From the NCBI GenBank assembly GCA_944474755.1, contig OX104117.1, positions 42,673,222-42,737,221 on the forward strand: 64,000 nucleotides of DNA, in the 5' to 3' direction. Both the position numbers and the translations under genes were made by a program. The DNA comes from Limnoperna fortunei (taxonomy: Eukaryota > Mollusca > Bivalvia > Mytilida > Modiolidae). The notes beneath the pieces were generated by a model. The model was not told the origin of the DNA, did not search any database, and saw nothing but the letters and a program-made list of their open reading frames with translations. Below are positions 60,494 through 64,000 of this stretch, one piece after another. The first letter of the stretch is position 1. Every line of letters begins with the position of its first letter.

Positions 60494-61504
60494 CAGACAG
60501 CAACCAGTTGTAAATGTATTGCAGAACTCGGCAAAAACATTTAAAAAGTTACTGTATATTACAAAATCCTTAGATCCGATGTCATTTAGATCTGTGTTGT
60601 GAATAAGCTGCTGTTGTATTTTTTGCTCCCTCTACAACACTTATTGTTATTTATTTACTTTGTGTATTGACTGTAACTAATTGTTGAACATATGTTTTAA
60701 TATGTATTGCCTTTGTGTGGTTTAATTAATGTAGCTGTATTTGTGTCGGTATGTATTTATGTCTTAAACCAACTACTGTTTATATTTTCTTTGTGTCCTC
60801 TTTAACACATGTGGTTCAGAGGCTTAATTAACTGTTTTGTCTTGTAATATTTAAACAATAAAAATAGGAAACAAATTTATTTTTCTAATTTAATTCTATA
60901 AGTAATTTTCATCAATATTCCTTTGAAAATGGTCTTTTGTATTTCACCCTACTATGTATTTTGTGGAGCCAGCAGCAAAGCTTTTCGAGACATAAAGGCA
61001 GTTATATGTAGCTTCTTGTATATTCCTTGAATTCTTGAAATGTTCACCAGTTGGTATCTCTTGCATTTATTTTACGTTGGCTATTAGAGATGCATTTTTG
61101 TGGTTAATAAATACGATGCGGTTATGACCATATTCCTTTCGAGGGGAAAACGGAACAGTAACTTTCAGGTAGACATTTTTTCCTATATACAACAATTGCT
61201 TCTTTTAGGTACGTTAGAAAAACGTCTGTAGACCGTGTTACGTATTATTTCTAATGTTGTGACAACGTTTATAGAACATCTTCGTCAAAATCATAAGTAG
61301 TCTAAATGTCGGGTGTACGTCACGATTTTTTCTTATGGTTTGGAGAATGTCTGTTAAACGTCGTAAATTGCTTCAAAAAAAAACGTTCAAGCGACGTTAA
61401 GAAAACCATCCATTTTTCCTAAAAATAACGTTATATAGTAACGTTACTGCAACCAAAAACATACATTTTAACGACGTTTCTACGACGTAAAATTGTTTGC
61501 TGGG

Positions 61505-61816
61505 AATGTATTAAGAACTTCGAATATTTTTAAAACAAACGATAACCAGTCCTTTAGCTCAATTGGGATTGCAGATTTAACTAACGGTACAAATGTCATG
61601 AATGTTAATAATTTGGGACAAAGATTGCACACAGACTTGATGAGGGAAATATTCACGAAGTATTACGAATCTGTAATTCCTGTCGGACATTTAAATGATG
61701 AAAACGTTTCTACTTTAGCATTGTCTTATTATTGGTTTTATGCACTTTTTAATTTTCCAGTTATTTTGTTGTTGTCGCATCATATAGAAATAAATTATTT
61801 AATTAAATTTTTTTAA
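61505..61816 (+). other. Open frame of unknown origin to the right of the TIR unit
   Basis: An open frame continues from the TIR end through 61816 without a plausible ATG at its start. It contains SIGIADLTNGTNVMNVNNLG and RLHTDLMREIFTKYYESVIP, less low-complexity than most frames here, then a hydrophobic tail. I recognise no domain. It could be a remnant exon of an element or gene interrupted by the TIR unit. Coding status uncertain. Confidence 0.3.
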
Positions 61817-61944
61817 TACAGGTGTCAATTTCCTGTATCTTTCTTTTACTTTAAATAATTCAAATGTCCAAAAATGTTAACTAAGTCCACTATAAGGCTG
61901 CATATGTCAAAAGCAATTGACTTTCCATATTGGGCCTCAAACGT

Positions 61945-62077
61945 ACATGTTCAACTAGTCCGAGAATCCTCTGTCGTCCAACGGTTTTATTATTTATTTT
62001 TTTGCGTGGGACGCAAAAATAATAATAATAATAAAAGCGTTGGACGGCAGAGGATTCTCGGACTAAGGTTCAACATG
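61945..62077. mobile_element. Foldback element F8
   Basis: The arms AGTCCGAGAATCCTCTG..CGTCCAACG and its complement are almost perfect. The centre is TTTTGCGTGGGACGCAAAA flanked by T-rich/AAT-rich stretches, and ACATGTTCAAC/GTTCAACATG lies at the outer ends. Confidence 0.88.
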
Positions 62078-62274
62078 TTGCGGTCGTATCATGCTGCGCT
62101 CAGCGAAGCTTTTTATTCTTTACTGTTATTGTTGGTTATAGTATTAATTACACTATTTCTATTTTCATTATAGGACATTTATCAGATATAACAATCTAAA
62201 CTTCTTGTTTTAATCCTCCAATTACTTTAATTGAGTTTCCCCGATATGGTTACAACCATATCTTTTCTTGTTAT

Positions 62275-63165
62275 TTTCCGTTATTGTTGGTTTGAGCGCC
62301 ACTGTTTAGTCTTGGTAAGAAGAAACGCGTCTCTGACATACTAAATGTTATAACCTTAGTATTGTTATAACATTCGTTAAAACCACTAGGTTGATGCCGC
62401 TGCTGTTGAGAGTCTATTAGTCATACCTTGACATTAGCAGACGATTCTTTTAGTAATATATTATCGTCGAAATTCACTGCCCTGAAATTTAAAAAAATTA
62501 AAATCTTTTTTTGTCTATTCGTTTATATAGTTTTATTCGTAAATTATATATTTTTTTGAAAACTTTGATGATAAAAGCTCTTCAACATTTGAATTGTTTG
62601 GTCTGTTGAGTGTTGATTACACAAAGGAATGTCTCGTGTAGTTAATTAATTGTTGTTTTACATCAGTCCAGGACTGGCAAATTTGAAATATTTGATTATA
62701 TATAACAATTGAACATCCTTTCCTTAATTCTAAAAAGTGGTCTTGTGCAATAATATAAGAATATATATAGATAAAAATTAAATAAAACAATAAAAAGTAT
62801 GCGATTTCATAATAAGCAGTATAAAATTTTGCTGTATTAATTAACTGTTTTTGTTAAACTTTATAGTTGTGTCGCCTGCGACAGTTTTAAATAAATTAAA
62901 ATACAGTATAGAAACGTTACAGAATGTGGACCGCGTCCACACAGTCCATAAGCATATTCCTGATGGGATATGAAGTGTTACAAGGCACCCATTCGTGTCG
63001 ATGCACGTTATTTCAAATATAACTATGTGTCGTACTGGTAAGACCAAGACAACGTGGTCTTGGCAACCTCGAAAACAATAAACATGATTTTTTCTACAGT
63101 AGTTGCTGAATATCACGAACCTAAAGATCCTATATACTCTGCGACAAACGAGAAATATTATTAAA
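62275..63165 (+). repeat. Duplicated segment C, copy C2
   Basis: Near-identical to 50486-51366. A minus-strand open frame (62841-63116) matches the C1 frame with two residue changes over ~85 residues, not enough to show selection. It is separated from B2 by about 6 kb, unlike C1, which abuts B1. Confidence 0.93.
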
Positions 63166-63280
63166 AATTAATGCTTTAAAATCAGTAAACGAAATGCAAA
63201 ATTAATTATATAGTCATTTGGCCTTCTCGTCCACGACCGTGTTCTTATAGATTGCCACATGACATAGCAAGAAGTCATTA

Positions 63281-63455
63281 CATGTAATCTTTGCAGATAA
63301 TAAATTTGCGCTCATCTTTTATCGCAAGACGAATATCCTGCGCCTCAGCAGTAAATACGGATGGTGGCGCTAGACTGCGAGTTTCAATACGCTCTATGAA
63401 GACAGTGGATAAGGCAACTTTATCATCGTCTATTGACCCGTCTGTAAAATTATTA
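63281..63455 (-). pseudogene. Non-LTR retrotransposon RNase H domain fragment
   Basis: The minus strand reads NFTDGSIDDDKVALSTVFIE, then APPSVFTAEAQDIRLAIKDE and KFIICKD before stops. TDGS with FTAE..DI..AI is the signature of the RNase H domain of I/R1/Jockey-type LINEs (catalytic Asp and Glu). It is short and runs into stop codons, so it is a relic. Confidence 0.72.
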
Positions 63456-63606
63456 CTATAGTTAGAGTAAAAAGATTTAATTTTTGCAAGCTGTTGTATT
63501 TTTAATGAGTTTGTGTCGGGCTTTTTATGTTATCTGAGAAAAACAATACCTCTCTGAGGTTAAACCAAGGGGGATTATGTGGAGTTTTGATGGCAGCAAT
63601 TTATAA

Positions 63607-63764
63607 TAGGATTAAACACTGGGTTTTAGGAAATTATCAATTTGTAAACTCCGGCGACTCACTCACAAACTAAATAAAGTCCGAAGGACTTTATGTCAAG
63701 TTTGTGAGGGAGTCACCGGAGTTTACACATTGATAATTTCCTTAAACACAGTGTTTAATCCTTA
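63607..63764. mobile_element. Foldback element F5
   Basis: AGGATTAAACACTG...CAGTGTTTAATCCT ends, arms with AAATTATCAATTTGTAAACT and CTCACTCACAAACT, and centre AAAGTCCGAAGGACTTT. It shares its ends and centre with F4 but has a different middle arm. It separates the RNase H relic from the endonuclease fragment. Confidence 0.9.
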
Positions 63765-63804
63765 TAATTCTGTTAAATAATCGTTGCGATTTTTAAAACA
63801 GCAA

Positions 63805-64000
63805 AAACAGTTACAGAAACCTATCTATCTTAAAGGAGTCAAACCTGGCAAAGACCCCGACAATAACTGTATCAAAAATTGCGAAGTCTTTCCTGATAGC
63901 CACATTTTTCACCGAAATGACCGAAACACTCTTGGTGGAGGTGTTTTCACTGGTATAAGAACAAGTATAACATCTGACGAAAGAGCTGAACTAACAACAG
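63805..64000 (+). pseudogene. Non-LTR retrotransposon endonuclease domain, runs off the window
   Basis: One open frame to the edge contains GVKPGKDPDNNCIKNCEVFP, HIFHRNDRNTLGGGVFTGIR and SITSDERAELTT. The FP..(Y/F)..xRNDRN..GGGV pattern is the core of the apurinic/apyrimidinic-type endonuclease of LINEs. The usual TETHL-type segment just upstream reads instead as QKPIYLKG, so the 5' part is altered or truncated. Whether the element is complete lies outside the window. Confidence 0.75.

Larger units (their letters stand above)
59265..60602 (+). pseudogene. DUF4806-like spliced gene, broken (last three exons)
   Basis: Three exons were read by splice signals. The first is 59265-59441 (acceptor TATATAG, donor ATAG|GTAAGT). 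The second is 59715-59820 (acceptor TTCTTCTTCAG, donor AAG|GTATGT). The third is 60497-60602 (acceptor TATTTCAG, stop TGA at 60600). Exons two and three join in frame: MIGAYRKNHPSATEMDVEEI..LKHAPNRPGDPNIR|QQP and so on to SFRSVL. Exon one gives LTALGGSSGWDSIRRMMKTT and NALWSDHS, then an in-frame TGA (59379-59381) and a one-base loss in an A run (59387-59392), after which the frame GKLPLLNISVYC connects correctly. The order R-M-M-K..., G-K-K-G-K, I-G-A-x-R-K-N, A-T-E...L-K-H-A-P resembles DUF4806 proteins, whose role is unknown to me. Upstream exons were not found. A sequencing error at the A run is possible, but the stop codon is separate. Confidence 0.6.
56763..61504. mobile_element. 4.7 kb unit bounded by inverted CCCAGCAAACA, with AACGTT-rich ends
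   Basis: CCCAGCAAACA at 56763-56773 is matched by TGTTTGCTGGG at 61494-61504, an 11 bp perfect inverted repeat. Both ends are loaded with AACGTT/ACGTT motifs in varied spacing (56790-56955, 57780-57860, 61200-61490). This is a pattern I know from animal DNA transposons with repeated subterminal motifs. Between the ends lie a TTAA-flanked element, a structured retroposon, an intron-bearing DUF4806-like pseudogene, a SINE and a microsatellite. No transposase was recognised. The flanking target duplication is at most the dinucleotide AA, so the superfamily is not assigned. Confidence 0.7.

Overview
The window is eukaryotic nuclear DNA, AT-rich and dominated by repeats, most likely from a marine bivalve and probably a mussel (Mytilus-like). 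The organism call rests on tRNA-headed SINEs with the molluscan V-SINE (RUDI-like) 3' body, a short dispersed motif built around GACGCGCGTTTCGTCT, a dispersed repeat family that I associate with mussel genomes, low gene density, GT-AG introns and no bacterial-style operons. The species call is inference.

Layout. Positions 1-12482 are a highly homogeneous long-period satellite. Its 862-865 bp monomers come with or without a 473 bp module, and the array ends exactly at the module's 3' boundary. Positions 12483-24500 are mostly non-coding. They hold a poly-T tract, a decayed 3' end of a non-LTR retrotransposon, a 57 bp tandem repeat, a 64 bp minisatellite of about 21.5 copies and several foldback elements. 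Positions 24552-26903 hold the best host gene: two exons of an opsin that join in frame and carry the retinal-binding lysine. The exon or exons for the N-terminus and TM1 were not found. The intron carries an intact SINE with a 13 bp target-site duplication.

Positions 27655-40105 are two tandem copies (A1, A2) of a ~6 kb segment that differ by SINE, foldback and other insertions. Two tandem tRNA-like pseudogenes and several repeat fragments follow. Positions 45355-63165 are a second, younger duplication of a B+C unit. The first copy is contiguous (B1-C1). The second (B2...C2) is split by ~6 kb of extra DNA. Most of that extra DNA is a 4.7 kb unit bounded by 11 bp inverted repeats (CCCAGCAAACA). 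Inside it lie an intron-containing DUF4806-like pseudogene, a TTAA-flanked element, a structured 302 bp retroposon with a 12 bp target-site duplication, and a long TTTA microsatellite.

The right edge (63281-64000) contains a non-LTR retrotransposon RNase H remnant on the minus strand, a foldback element, and the start of an apurinic-type endonuclease domain on the plus strand that runs out of the window.

The only likely functional coding sequence is the opsin. The rest records satellite amplification, segmental duplication and nested transposition. Because A and B/C are duplicated, several insertions can be compared directly with empty sites in the paralogous copy.
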